This document shows positions 6,903-15,609 of a DNA stretch of 41,768 nucleotides, piece after piece. The DNA comes from Desulfobacteraceae bacterium (GTDB taxonomy: Bacteria > Desulfobacterota > Desulfobacteria > Desulfobacterales > RPRI01): assembly GCA_003818505.1 (NCBI GenBank), contig RPRI01000032.1, positions 1 through 41,768 on the forward strand, in the 5' to 3' direction. Numbering within the stretch: position 1 is the stretch's first letter; the number at the start of each line of letters is the position of its first letter. The position numbers were made by a program, and so were the translations under genes. The notes below the pieces were generated by a model, which did not search any database, was not told the DNA's origin, and saw only the letters and a program-made list of their open reading frames with translations.

Positions 6903-6992
6903 TCAGGTTGATATTCCAAATTTCGGCAAAATATACGCCTGTAGTAGAACCCATACTCCGACAACAACAAGCAGAATTATTATCTCTTTCAT
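6903..6992 (-). CDS. 29-residue single-span membrane peptide
   Basis: A small open frame starting MKEIIILLVVVGVWVLLQA and ending ILPKFGIST. It forms one hydrophobic span with a short polar tail. The ending resembles small one-span proteins seen in other Desulfobacterota that finish in L-P-K-x-G-V/I-x-T (recalled pattern, not searched). AAAGGAG lies about 18 bases upstream, rather far. It lies between the ferredoxin/membrane-subunit pair and the sigma factor on the same strand, so it could be an accessory subunit of the redox complex or a separate membrane peptide. Confidence 0.5.
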   Translation of the reverse strand: MKEIIILLVVVGVWVLLQAYILPKFGIST

Positions 6993-7074
6993 AATATATA
7001 ATGTCTCGCTCCTTTTACAATAAAAAGTCATTCGTTAATAATAAAAAATTAAAATCTATTTCCACATTCAATAT

Positions 7075-7125
7075 CTACTGTTCACTGTTCACTGATAACT
7101 GATTACCGGTTACTGATCACTATCC
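7075..7125. repeat. Degenerate ACTGTTCACTG-type short tandem repeats
   Basis: The spacer holds a run of related units: TTCACTGTTCACTG, ACTGATAACTG, ACCGGTTACTG and ATCACTAT. The TTACTGAT units can also pair with ATCAGT-like complements. No gene is present. It follows the 3' end of the redox membrane subunit and may act as a weak terminator. Confidence 0.4.
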
Positions 7126-7565
7126 CTTGTCCATTTCTTTTTGAAGATAAAGCAGTAAAGGCTTGTGCACAGAAAAAGCATCACCAGCGTAAGATGGCTC
7201 AAATCAAGAAAGATTATCAGGTTATGTGAAAATATGTAGCCGTCGAAATTTCTTATTACAAGCAGAATGCCGGTTGCTATCAAACCCGCTATCAGGGCTC
7301 CTCTTAAATATCCCGTAGCGGTCAATTTCAATTTTTTCCCTGTAAGCATCAGGTAATCGGCTGCCGCATATGCTGTTATTCCGATGATGAGCGTAGCACA
7401 TGTGTAGTGGATATAGTGGGTTATATAAAATTTTGCGAGCCATTCCAGCCCCGGGACATCGGCTATGTAATACCTTTTGAATATAGGCATCTGTCCGAAA
7501 CCTGAAAGGGTAATAAAAAACATTGTCAGAAGATATATGTAATAAACATTCTTATTTCTGCTCAT
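7110..7565 (-). CDS. Integral membrane subunit of a redox complex (cytochrome b-like)
   Basis: A 151-residue protein with about four membrane spans, at roughly residues 8-28, 48-70, 85-103 and 118-138. His pairs FYITHYIHY near the second span and SHNLIIFLDLSH in the last are candidate haem b or quinone-site ligands. The start overlaps the end of the Tat ferredoxin by 14 bp, so the two are one operon and likely one complex. In such modules the exported Fe-S protein passes electrons to or from the quinone pool through the membrane subunit. No catalytic molybdopterin or hydrogenase subunit is adjacent, so the electron donor is unknown. Confidence 0.7.
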   Translation of the reverse strand: MSRNKNVYYIYLLTMFFITLSGFGQMPIFKRYYIADVPGLEWLAKFYITHYIHYTCATLIIGITAYAAADYLMLTGKKLKLTATGYLRGALIAGLIATGILLVIRNFDGYIFSHNLIIFLDLSHLTLVMLFLCTSLYCFIFKKKWTRDSDQ

Positions 7566-8529
7566 CTTTATTTACCTCATTTTCTTTTCTGGAATGTTTA
7601 TAAAATGTTCCGACAGCGGCAGCGATGCCTGCTATGGGCGCTATCGCCATTGCTGCAACAAGATTGTTAGCTTTTTCCATAGAATCGGCGACGGCCTTAA
7701 GATGAGGTTTTCCTTTGCCCGTTTCAATTGCCTTGTTCAAAACATCAAATGGAACGGGTGATACATAAATGGTATTTGTTCCGCCGTTTTCATTTTCGCC
7801 ATATATATACCCGTTAGTTTCCTTTGCGAGCGCATGCGCTTTTTTGATGATTTCATCCCTGGGTCCTATCGTCTGGACGTTTTCAGGGCACACCTCTATG
7901 CATGCCGGGAGCTTGCCCTCAGAAATGCGGTTATAACACCGGTCGCACTTGTACATAACGCCGTTTCCCGCAAAAGCCGGGAGAATATCAAGATAAAGCC
8001 CTGTTCCGGTCTGACGCTGGGGAATTTCCCATGGGCAGACCTCCTTGCATTTTGCGCCGCCGAGACAAAGATCTGGATCTATACGGGATATGCCGTTTTC
8101 AAGCTGTTTTGCCGAACCCCAGGGGCAAAGTTTCACACATGGCGGGTTTGTGCAGTGCATGCACCTTCTCGGTATGGTAATGGTTTTCTCTTCCCCGTTT
8201 ATAGTTACATCTGCGCTTTGTATGTAGAGCCAGTTGTAAGGGGTCAGGCGGTCATTGACATCTTTTTTTCCCGACCAGTCTTCCGCTTTAACCCTGTCCG
8301 GATACATTTTAGGAAAAGGTTTTTTCGGTTCCGGAAATTTTCCTGCATTTATCTCGCTGCAGGCTTCGACGCATGCGCCACACCCTATGCACTTTCCTAT
8401 ATCAAGCAGTGTCGCTATCTGTTTATTCTTATCGGCTCCTGATGCTGAAACCGGAATGCCGGATGCCGCGACTGCGCATGCGGCAATACCTCCTTTTATA
8501 AAGGATCTTCGTGAAATAGTCGTTGTCAT
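7552..8529 (-). CDS. Tat-exported 4Fe-4S ferredoxin-type electron transfer protein
   Basis: A 325-residue protein with the twin-arginine signal SRRSFIKGG followed by a hydrophobic stretch to near residue 30. Four cysteine groups are visible: CIGCGACVEAC, CMHCTNPPCVKLC, CLGGAKCKEVC and CDRCYNRISEGKLPACIEVC. They are organised like the electron-transfer subunits of DmsB, PsrB and HybA type. A hydrophobic segment near the C-terminus (VAAMAIAPIAGIAAAVGTF) probably anchors it, as in HybA. It would act on the periplasmic face, handing electrons to the membrane subunit it overlaps. There is no adjacent catalytic subunit, so the partner must be encoded elsewhere. Confidence 0.88.
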   Translation of the reverse strand: MTTTISRRSFIKGGIAACAVAASGIPVSASGADKNKQIATLLDIGKCIGCGACVEACSEINAGKFPEPKKPFPKMYPDRVKAEDWSGKKDVNDRLTPYNWLYIQSADVTINGEEKTITIPRRCMHCTNPPCVKLCPWGSAKQLENGISRIDPDLCLGGAKCKEVCPWEIPQRQTGTGLYLDILPAFAGNGVMYKCDRCYNRISEGKLPACIEVCPENVQTIGPRDEIIKKAHALAKETNGYIYGENENGGTNTIYVSPVPFDVLNKAIETGKGKPHLKAVADSMEKANNLVAAMAIAPIAGIAAAVGTFYKHSRKENEVNKDEQK

Positions 8530-8867
8530 TTAAATATACTCCGATTACCTTCGATCTATGATGTCATCACATGATGCTTAAGTTTTGCCCGATCACCCGA
8601 CCTCTTGAATCCATACTCTTAATATAGACCCATATAAATGAAAAGGGTTACAAAACTGTAATAAAAAAAAACGACTTTTAACATTTATGTACAGTTTTTC
8701 AATAGATACAAGACAGCCTGCCGGGAAATTAAAAGTCCCGACCCCTCCCCGTTTAATATAAACCATAATTCAACTATTTAAAAATACAAGGGTTCAGGTT
8801 GAAATAATATTGTCACTCTTGAATCCTTGACCTCCCGAACCGTTTTCTATATTTTCTGGCACAGGTA
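8530..8867. other. Intergenic region with short repeats, no gene
   Basis: This divergent spacer contains no convincing gene. It includes an A-tract (8663-8671) and two GGGTTC-family repeat units, AAGGGTTCAGG (8788-8798) and the inverted CTTGAATCCTTGACC (8819-8833). The promoter for the ferredoxin operon must lie in its left part but no strong box stands out. Confidence 0.5.
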
Positions 8868-8895
8868 TTGCTAAATTAATTGACATGTATATAAT
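8868..8895 (+). promoter_or_regulatory. Candidate sigma-70 promoter for the glutamate synthase genes
   Basis: TTGCTA (8868-8873) and a perfect TATAAT (8890-8895) are separated by 16 bases, about 90 bp upstream of the first glutamate synthase gene. A TTGACA at 8880-8885 is too close to that -10 to be its -35. Confidence 0.45.
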
Positions 8896-8983
8896 CTATA
8901 TCTGCGCCATGAGGCAGGGATGATTTTTATTCGCTGTATTAATTAACAATATCAATAGTTTTTGCTTTTAAAGGAGTGTTTTA

Positions 8984-10114
8984 ATGTGCCGCTTGTTTGC
9001 AATAACCAGCAAGGAACCTTTATCTCCCATGAGGGCGATAGAGGCGCTGGATGTTATGAAGGAAGGGCATGACGGTTCCGGTGTCGGGCTTTTTCTGCGC
9101 GACCTGGGAGGGCCTTTTGAAAATATGAAAGACGCTCCGATCCTTTCCGGGATATTCAGCGAAAGCGGGTTGAAGCGCCTTGATGCCTTTATGATGGATA
9201 TAGGTTTTATGACAAAATACAGGCTTACCATCAGGGTCCCAAAGAAGCCGCCCGCCGGAATTCCCAAAAGAGATGTCTATCTTATAAGGGCTTATGAGTA
9301 TCCCGAAGGATGGGAAAGCCTTGGCGAAAAGGTGCTTTATGAGAGGCTTGTCGAGATAAGGCTCAAGCTGAGAAAAATGGGCGAGGAGAAGGAAGATATG
9401 ATGATCTTCTCTTTCTGGCCCGATGTCATCATGCTCAAAGAGATCGGTGATCCCATGGAGGTGGCCTATTATCTCAAGCTCGACCGGAAAGAGCTTGAAG
9501 CGCGTATCGTGATGGCCCAGGGAAGGCAGAATACTAATTACGAGATAAATCTTTACGCCTGCCATCCGTTCTTTCTTCAGGGTTATTCCACTATGACAAA
9601 CGGTGAAAATACAGCTTTTTTCCCCATAAGGGATTTTCTGATGTCAAGGGGCTTTGACGGATATTCGGGATACCAGTCCGATTCGGAGGTCTTTACCCAT
9701 ATTCTTCACTACTGCCGAACAAGGCTCAATCTGGGCCTGGAGGCATACAAGCATCTGATAACTCCGTTAAAGGATGAGGATATTGAAAAGCATCATGATG
9801 CGACGCTTTTGAAGCATCTTAAGCATTCGTGCAGAAAACTGATAATTGACGGCCCGAACTGCGTAATTGGATGCCTGCCCGATCATACTCTTTTCATGGT
9901 TCAGGACAGGAAGAAATTAAGGCCCGGTGTTGTCGGTGGAAAACCGGGAATGTTTGCTTTCTCTTCCGAAATCTGCGGCCTTGATGCCGCCATTCCGGAC
10001 AGGGACAAGAGCAAAGACTTTCAGCCGATGTACCTTGATACAGCAATTGCCGGGCCTGACCGCCAGGAGGTTAAAATATGTTGTCAGACAGATATATTAC
10101 CCCTTCCACATTAA
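8984..10114 (+). CDS. Glutamate synthase glutaminase domain protein (class II amidotransferase)
   Basis: A 376-residue class II glutamine amidotransferase corresponding to the first domain of the large glutamate synthase subunit. The start MCRLFAI exposes Cys2 as the N-terminal nucleophile after Met removal. GHDGSGVG, then GRQNTNYEINLYACHPFF and the nearby NGEN match the glutamine-binding Arg, Asn and Gly positions. It would release ammonia from glutamine for transfer to 2-oxoglutarate by the next gene's product. AAAGGAG precedes the ATG. The 3' end overlaps the next gene by 37 bp. Split glutamate synthases of this kind are known from archaea and many anaerobes. Confidence 0.85.
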   Translation: MCRLFAITSKEPLSPMRAIEALDVMKEGHDGSGVGLFLRDLGGPFENMKDAPILSGIFSESGLKRLDAFMMDIGFMTKYRLTIRVPKKPPAGIPKRDVYLIRAYEYPEGWESLGEKVLYERLVEIRLKLRKMGEEKEDMMIFSFWPDVIMLKEIGDPMEVAYYLKLDRKELEARIVMAQGRQNTNYEINLYACHPFFLQGYSTMTNGENTAFFPIRDFLMSRGFDGYSGYQSDSEVFTHILHYCRTRLNLGLEAYKHLITPLKDEDIEKHHDATLLKHLKHSCRKLIIDGPNCVIGCLPDHTLFMVQDRKKLRPGVVGGKPGMFAFSSEICGLDAAIPDRDKSKDFQPMYLDTAIAGPDRQEVKICCQTDILPLPH

Positions 10115-11712
10115 GCATAAAGGATCTGCCCTGGCAGATTGTGTGGGATAAGGATAAATGCACACTGTGCGGCCGCTGTACCGCGGTCTGCCCGGTGAAT
10201 GCCATTGAGCTTGGAGTCTTCAGGAAGAGAATTCTTCAGACTTCTCTCGATGCCGGGGCAAAACAGTCAAACGTCAATGCGGTATACCACGGGATCCGGC
10301 AGAAAACGGACCCTGCTTTCAGTTGTGTAGGTTGTGCCATGTGCAGCATGGTCTGTCCCAATGATGCCATTATTCCTGTTAAAACAGATGAGGCCGATAA
10401 GCTGAAATTTCATGTCAATCAGGGCGGCCTGCCCAGAAACAGGGGTGGTCGGCGCAATGTCCCTGGCGGTATTCTTGACCAGATAAAGTTCATCAGGATT
10501 TCGATGCTGACGGACCCTGCCCTTGATGCTGGGCGGCACGAGTTTGAACTGAGAACTCTTCTTGGGAGGATCCTGCCGCCTGAAAAGAATCTCTCCTTTT
10601 ATTATGAAAATGGATGGATACCGCCGGTAAGGGATATCTATCCTCTTATTATCGGAGGAATGTCGTTCGGCGCCTTGTCGCCCAACATGTGGGAAGGCCT
10701 CCAGTTGGGAGTGGCGTATCTTAATGAAGAGCTTTCCATGCCTGTCCGGATATGCACGGGAGAAGGAGGCTGTCCGCCGAGGCTTCTTCGCAGCCGGTTC
10801 CTTAAATACGTGATACTTCAGATCGCAAGCGGCTACTTCGGATGGGATGAAATCATCCATGCAATTCCGCATATGAAGGAAGATCCGTGCGCAATCGAGA
10901 TCAAATACGGGCAGGGGGCAAAGCCCGGAGACGGCGGACTTCTCATGTGGCACAAGGTCAACAATCTGATTGCGGCGATACGGGGGGTACCGCCCGGAGT
11001 AAGTCTTCCAAGCCCGCCCACGCATCAGACCAAGTACTCGATAGAAGAGTCGGTTGCCAAGATGATACAGTCGATGTGCATGGCGTGGGGTTTCAGGGTT
11101 CCCGTTTATCCCAAGATCTCAGGTACATCTACCGCTCTTGCAGTTCTGAACAATCTTACCCGAAATCCTTATGCCGGAGGGCTTGCTATTGATGGTGAAG
11201 ACGGTGGAACAGGTGCTGCATACAATGTTTCCATGAACCACATGGGTCATCCAATAGCGAGCAATGTGCGCGACTGTTACCTGACCCTGGCCAAAATAGG
11301 GGTACAGAATGAAATTCCGCTTTTTGCCGCAGGCGGTATAGGCAAAAGCGGAAATCTTGCCGCGAATGCGGCAGCCCTTATCATGCTCGGCGCCGGCGGA
11401 GTTCAGGCTGGTAAATATATCATGCAGGCCGCCGCCGGATGCGTCGGTTCGGAATCTGACAGGTGCAATATATGCAACATAGGGCGATGCCCCAAGGGGA
11501 TAACTTCCCAGGACCCGCGTCTTTACAGGCGTCTTGATATTGAAGATGTGGCGCAGAGGGTTGTGGATGTTTTTTTGAGCTTTGATACCGAGCTGAAAAA
11601 AATAGTGGCTCCATTAGGGCGATCAACCTCGCTTCCGATAGGAATGTCGGACGCACTGGGCATCAGCGATTTTAATGCAGCCGAAAGACTGAGCATAAAG
11701 TATGTGGTGTGA
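10078..11712 (+). CDS. Glutamate synthase FMN/Fe-S catalytic subunit (archaeal type)
   Basis: A 544-residue protein. Two ferredoxin motifs come first (CTLCGRCTAVCP near residue 25 and CVGCAMCSMVCP near 85). The FMN-binding TIM barrel follows: GGMSFGALSP, EGGCPPR, IEIKYGQGAKPGDGG, then AIDGEDGGTGAA and the FMN phosphate segment AAGGIGKSGNL. CNICNIGRCPKGI carries the 3Fe-4S cysteines. It aminates 2-oxoglutarate to glutamate, with ammonia channelled from the preceding glutaminase. AGGAGG six bases before the ATG confirms this start inside the preceding gene. The added ferredoxin domain suggests reduced ferredoxin or the FAD subunit as electron source. Confidence 0.9.
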   Translation: MLSDRYITPSTLSIKDLPWQIVWDKDKCTLCGRCTAVCPVNAIELGVFRKRILQTSLDAGAKQSNVNAVYHGIRQKTDPAFSCVGCAMCSMVCPNDAIIPVKTDEADKLKFHVNQGGLPRNRGGRRNVPGGILDQIKFIRISMLTDPALDAGRHEFELRTLLGRILPPEKNLSFYYENGWIPPVRDIYPLIIGGMSFGALSPNMWEGLQLGVAYLNEELSMPVRICTGEGGCPPRLLRSRFLKYVILQIASGYFGWDEIIHAIPHMKEDPCAIEIKYGQGAKPGDGGLLMWHKVNNLIAAIRGVPPGVSLPSPPTHQTKYSIEESVAKMIQSMCMAWGFRVPVYPKISGTSTALAVLNNLTRNPYAGGLAIDGEDGGTGAAYNVSMNHMGHPIASNVRDCYLTLAKIGVQNEIPLFAAGGIGKSGNLAANAAALIMLGAGGVQAGKYIMQAAAGCVGSESDRCNICNIGRCPKGITSQDPRLYRRLDIEDVAQRVVDVFLSFDTELKKIVAPLGRSTSLPIGMSDALGISDFNAAERLSIKYVV

Positions 11713-11759
11713 ATAAGGGTAAGGAGTAAAGGTTAAAAGATAAGTGTGAAAAATGAAAA

Positions 11760-11947
11760 GAGACCTTTGAAGAACGCCCAATTTTGGCCAAGTACAAGGA
11801 AGGTGATAATATAGCGCTTTCGCTTCACTTCGTGCAACCGCAGGAATACTTTGAAGTATTTCGAGGATAGCGCGAAAGCTTCACTTCGTGCCTAAATTTG
11901 AGCCTGACGCGGGAATCGGGCAAAAGAGGGTGTTATGCAAAGGTCTC
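11760..11947. repeat. Palindromic 188-bp element in the glutamate synthase operon
   Basis: GAGACCTTTG (11760-11769) and CAAAGGTCTC (11938-11947) are perfect 10-bp inverted ends. Inside, GCTTTCGC (11816-11823) pairs with GCGAAAGC (11872-11879), AATACTT with AAGTATT (11845-11860), and the 14-mer GCTTCACTTCGTGC occurs twice in direct orientation (11822-11835 and 11878-11891). No gene is encoded. It may be a non-autonomous mobile element or a transcribed structure between cotranscribed genes. Confidence 0.55.
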
Positions 11948-11955
11948 ACAAAGAG
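11931..11955 (+). repeat. Shared leader repeat, copy 1
   Basis: This 25-bp block matches 18886-18910 upstream of purF at 23 positions. It starts TGTTATGCAAA, continues GTCTCACAA and ends in a Shine-Dalgarno-like purine run (AAGAGG with the next base), six bases before the ATG of the next gene. It overlaps the right end of the 11760-11947 element. Confidence 0.6.
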
Positions 11956-11960
11956 GTTTC

Positions 11961-14291
11961 ATGAGTACTAAGGATTACAGGATAATATCGGGGAAAAAGG
12001 ACGGAAAGCGCGTTGATTCGCGAATTCTGGAAGAAATGATCCAGGAGGCTGTTGCCGGCGGATGCAGGCATCTGGAGGTGGAGGCGTTCGGGCAGCACGG
12101 AATAGGCGGCCGGCTCTGGAAAGCTGATAACAAGTCCCTGCACATCAAAATTACAGGCCGGCCCGGTCAGCGTGTCGGATCGATGGGAGTCAGCAATACA
12201 CAGATAGAAGTGACAGGACCTGCCTCCGATGATGTCGGATGGCTGAATGCCGGGGCTCATATCGTCGTTTGCGGAAATGCGGGAAACGGGGTTGCCAACG
12301 GGATGGCCCAGGGGAAAGTATGTATAGCCGGCAATATCGGCGCACGCGGCATGACCATGACAAAGCATAACCCGCGTTTTGAACCTCCCGAGCTATGGAT
12401 TCTCGGCTCAGCGGGTGATTATTTCGGGGAATTCATGGCCGGCGGCATTGCCGTGATATGCGGGGTCAACCCTCAAACCCCCGGGAATGTTCTCGGCTAC
12501 CGTCCCTTTGTCGGCATGGTGGGAGGAAAGGTGTTTTTCCGGGGGCCGCACGGGGGATTCAGTCTGACCGACGCGAAACTTATCCCGATTGGTGATGATG
12601 ACTGGTGCTGGCTTGTAAAAAACACGGAAGAGTTTCTCGGCGCAATAAATCATCAGGGAGTTTTAACAACTATATGCAACAGGGAAGAATGGCAGCTCAT
12701 CCAGGCCCGTTCCCCGAAAGAAAAAGCGCTGATTCCAAAACGCGCGATGGAATCATTCAGAACCGGCGTGTGGGAGAAAGAGCTCGGAAAAGGGGGCCTG
12801 ATAGGTGATCTTACGGATATTGACAGAAGCCCGATTCCTGTTATTACAACCGGCCTTCTGCGCCGCTTTGTTCCAGTCTGGGAAAATAAAAAATATCTTG
12901 CGCCTTGCGAAGCAGGCTGCCCGACCGGTATTCCGGTCCGGGAGCGATGGAGCCTTATAAGGGCGGGAAAAATAGACGAGGCGGTCGACCTGTCTTTGTC
13001 ATATACGCCTTTTCCGGCTACGGTTTGCGGATATCTCTGCCCCAACCTCTGCATGCAGTCGTGCAGCAGGGAGTCCGGATTGATGACGCCTGTTGATGTA
13101 AGAAGACTCGGACGAGCCAGCGTTGACGCCGGAATGCCCGTGCTTCCGCAGGAAAGCGGGAAGAAAATAGCCGTAATAGGAGGAGGTCCGGCCGGCATTT
13201 CTGTTGCCTGGCAGTTGCGGCTTAACGGACATAAGGCTACGGTGTTCGATATGGCAAAAGCTCTGGGCGGCAAAATATCTTCCGTTGTCCCGGAAAGCCG
13301 TATTCCGGAAGAGGTCATAATAAAAGAACTTGAAAGGGTTCAATCCGTTATACCTCACATCCACCTTCAGCAGCGCCTGACTAAAAAGGACATCGAGCAG
13401 CTGAAGGTGGATTTTGATATCATAGTAATCGCGGTCGGAGCAGGCAGGCCGAGAGTTCTTTCTCTTCCGGGAAGCGAAACCGCGATACCGGCGCTTGATT
13501 TTCTCGCGCAGGCGAAAGAGGGTAAAATCAAGACGGGAAGACGTGTCGTTATAATCGGCGCAGGAAATGTCGGATGCGATGTCGCAACCGAAGCCCACAG
13601 GCTGGGCGCGAAAGAGATTACGTTGATAGACGTCCAGGAACCCGCTTCTTTCGGAGTGGAAAGAAAAGCGGCGGAAGCAGTCGGCGCAAAATTCAGATGG
13701 CCCTGCTTTACGAAAGAGATAACAAAAAAAGGCGTTAAATTGCTTTCAGGTGAAACTATTCCCGCAGACACGGTAATCATATCCATAGGGGATGTTCCGG
13801 ACCTTGATTTTCTGCCTGATAATGTTTCCACGGAGCGGGGGTTCATAGTCGTAAACGAATATTTCAGGACTTCCGATCCTGAAATATTCGCCATCGGCGA
13901 TGCGGTAAAACCCGGGCTTATAACAGATGCAATAGGCGCCGGACGCAAAGCTGCCGGGGCTATCATCGAAATTCTAAACGGAAAGGTGCCTGAAATTCTT
14001 TCCTGCCGGGTGATAGACAAGAAGCGTATCAAGCTTGAATATTTTGACCCGAGAATAACCGGTTTTGACGGTCTCGAACAGTGCGGCGCTGAATGCTCTT
14101 CCTGCGGAACATGCCGGGACTGCGGTATTTGTGTTGCAGTATGCCCGCAGGCCGCGATAACGAGGAAGGCAAAAGGCGAGGATGATTTTGAAATGATCGT
14201 GGATGAGACAAGATGTATCGGCTGCGGATTCTGCGCCGGGGCATGTCCCTGCGGAGTGTGGAATGTTGTTGAGAATGAGCCGATTGAATAA
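11961..14291 (+). CDS. Glutamate synthase GXGXG domain fused to FAD/NAD(P)H oxidoreductase and ferredoxin
   Basis: A 776-residue fusion. Residues to about 230 are the GXGXG beta-helix domain of the large subunit (GQHGIGGRLW, VCGNAGNGVANGM, GNIGARGMTMTKH). Next comes the small-subunit-like part: a Cys-rich Fer4_20 segment (CEAGCPTGIP, CGYLCPNLCMQSC), the FAD motif VIGGGPAGISVA, an NAD(P) motif VIIGAGNVGCDVA and the closing EIFAIGDAVKPGL. The last 60 residues carry two more clusters (CSSCGTCRDCGICVAVCP and CIGCGFCAGACPCGVW). It supplies electrons from NAD(P)H, and the Fe-S tail may connect to ferredoxin. I chose ATG 11961 because of AAGAGG; an upstream in-frame TTG at 11898 lies in repeat DNA. 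Confidence 0.87.
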   Translation: MSTKDYRIISGKKDGKRVDSRILEEMIQEAVAGGCRHLEVEAFGQHGIGGRLWKADNKSLHIKITGRPGQRVGSMGVSNTQIEVTGPASDDVGWLNAGAHIVVCGNAGNGVANGMAQGKVCIAGNIGARGMTMTKHNPRFEPPELWILGSAGDYFGEFMAGGIAVICGVNPQTPGNVLGYRPFVGMVGGKVFFRGPHGGFSLTDAKLIPIGDDDWCWLVKNTEEFLGAINHQGVLTTICNREEWQLIQARSPKEKALIPKRAMESFRTGVWEKELGKGGLIGDLTDIDRSPIPVITTGLLRRFVPVWENKKYLAPCEAGCPTGIPVRERWSLIRAGKIDEAVDLSLSYTPFPATVCGYLCPNLCMQSCSRESGLMTPVDVRRLGRASVDAGMPVLPQESGKKIAVIGGGPAGISVAWQLRLNGHKATVFDMAKALGGKISSVVPESRIPEEVIIKELERVQSVIPHIHLQQRLTKKDIEQLKVDFDIIVIAVGAGRPRVLSLPGSETAIPALDFLAQAKEGKIKTGRRVVIIGAGNVGCDVATEAHRLGAKEITLIDVQEPASFGVERKAAEAVGAKFRWPCFTKEITKKGVKLLSGETIPADTVIISIGDVPDLDFLPDNVSTERGFIVVNEYFRTSDPEIFAIGDAVKPGLITDAIGAGRKAAGAIIEILNGKVPEILSCRVIDKKRIKLEYFDPRITGFDGLEQCGAECSSCGTCRDCGICVAVCPQAAITRKAKGEDDFEMIVDETRCIGCGFCAGACPCGVWNVVENEPIE

Positions 14292-14436
14292 AATTGACGG
14301 CATGATCTTTTTACTTTGCCGTCAAAATGTGACTTTTATAAAGCTGTCAGGATTGATTTAATGGTCAGATATGATAAGAGTGGCGTTGATTTATCCATAA
14401 CTCTTGAACCCTCGGCCACTTGGACCCTTTTATAAT

Positions 14437-15609
14437 ATGAAAACAAATGAGATGAAAGCGCTGCTTGCCCTAGAAGACGGAAGAACATTTGCCTGCAAGA
14501 GTTTTACGGGCCCGGGAGAGGCTTGGGGGGAGGTTGTGTTCAATACAAGCATGACCGGATATCAGGAGGTGATAACCGATCCTTCCTACAGGGGCCAGAT
14601 GGTTACAATGACCTATCCTCTGATCGGCAACTACGGTGTCAATCATGACGATGTCGAGTCGGACAGGATCCAGGTATCGGCTTTTCTGGTCAAAGAATAC
14701 CAGGAGTATCCGAGCAATTTCAGATCAACCGGAACTCTGAGAGATTACCTGAAGCAGGGAGGAGTCCTCGGCATAGAAGGCTTCGATACGCGAGCCCTTA
14801 CAAGGCATATCAGGGATAAAGGCGCCATGCGGGCTTATATTTCGACATCCGATTTAAATCCTGTCTCGCTTGTCGGGAAAGCAAAGGGCGTCCCGAGCAT
14901 GGTTGGGCTCGATCTTGCCGGAGGCGTTACAACTGACAAGCCTTATTTCTGGTCGGAAGGTAAAATTTGTCCATGCAGCCTGAAAACAGGAAAATTAAAC
15001 GGTTCTGCGTGGAGAGCAAATACAAATAGGTTCCGAGTCGTCGCTTTTGATTTTGGAATCAAGTACAACATTTTAAGGTGCCTTGAAAATGCCGGTTGCG
15101 AAATTATTGTTGTTCCGGCTTCAACCGGCGCTGCTGTTATAAAGGAGTTGGCGCCTGACGGAATTTTTCTTTCAAACGGCCCGGGAGACCCGGAGCCTGT
15201 CACATATGCCGTGGAGACCCTCCGGTCTCTTCTCGAATACAAACCGGTATTCGGCATCTGCCTGGGGCATCAGCTTCTCGGTCTTGCGCTGGGGGGGAAG
15301 ACCTATAAACTGAAATTCGGGCACAGGGGCGCAAATCAGCCCGTTAAGAATCTTCTGACTGGCAGGGTTGAAATAACCTCCCAGAACCACGGATTTGTCG
15401 TAGATGTCGGAAGCCTGAGCCCCGAAGAGATAGAGACTACACATATTAATCTTAATGATAACACGCTGGAAGGATTCAGGCACCGCAAGCTCCCTCTTTT
15501 TGCGGTTCAATATCATCCTGAAGCATCCCCGGGACCCCATGATTCGCGTTATCTTTTCAACGAGTTTGTAAGGCTGATGGAAAATGCCCAAACGCACCGA
15601 CATAAATAA
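14437..15609 (+). CDS. carA: Carbamoyl-phosphate synthase small subunit
   Basis: A 390-residue glutaminase subunit. The N-terminal domain has [35 protein letters not shown] and the NYGVN segment. The class I amidotransferase domain follows, with the nucleophile in [15 protein letters not shown] and the His/Glu pair in [13 protein letters not shown]. It hydrolyses glutamine and passes ammonia to CarB for arginine and pyrimidine synthesis. Two in-frame ATGs, 14437 and 14452, are possible; the second gives [10 protein letters not shown], very like other CarA starts. An upstream TTG at 14404 lies in a GGGTTC-type repeat and is rejected. No PyrR or arginine-type leader was recognised in 14292-14436. 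The end overlaps carB by 26 bp. Confidence 0.95.
   Translation: MKTNEMKALLALEDGRTFACKSFTGPGEAWGEVVFNTSMTGYQEVITDPSYRGQMVTMTYPLIGNYGVNHDDVESDRIQVSAFLVKEYQEYPSNFRSTGTLRDYLKQGGVLGIEGFDTRALTRHIRDKGAMRAYISTSDLNPVSLVGKAKGVPSMVGLDLAGGVTTDKPYFWSEGKICPCSLKTGKLNGSAWRANTNRFRVVAFDFGIKYNILRCLENAGCEIIVVPASTGAAVIKELAPDGIFLSNGPGDPEPVTYAVETLRSLLEYKPVFGICLGHQLLGLALGGKTYKLKFGHRGANQPVKNLLTGRVEITSQNHGFVVDVGSLSPEEIETTHINLNDNTLEGFRHRKLPLFAVQYHPEASPGPHDSRYLFNEFVRLMENAQTHRHK

Noticed and set aside
8880-8885. TTGACA as -35 box of the glutamate synthase promoter
   Set aside because: It is only four bases from the TATAAT box; TTGCTA at 8868 gives a workable 16-base spacing.
10267-11025. 252-codon open frame opposite the glutamate synthase subunit
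   Set aside because: The plus strand carries all expected Fe-S and FMN motifs; the long opposite frame is a shadow with Arg/Pro-rich low-quality text.
11898-11960. Longer N-terminus of the glutamate synthase fusion from TTG 11898
   Set aside because: The extra codons lie in the repeat element and no Shine-Dalgarno precedes the TTG, while AAGAGG precedes ATG 11961.
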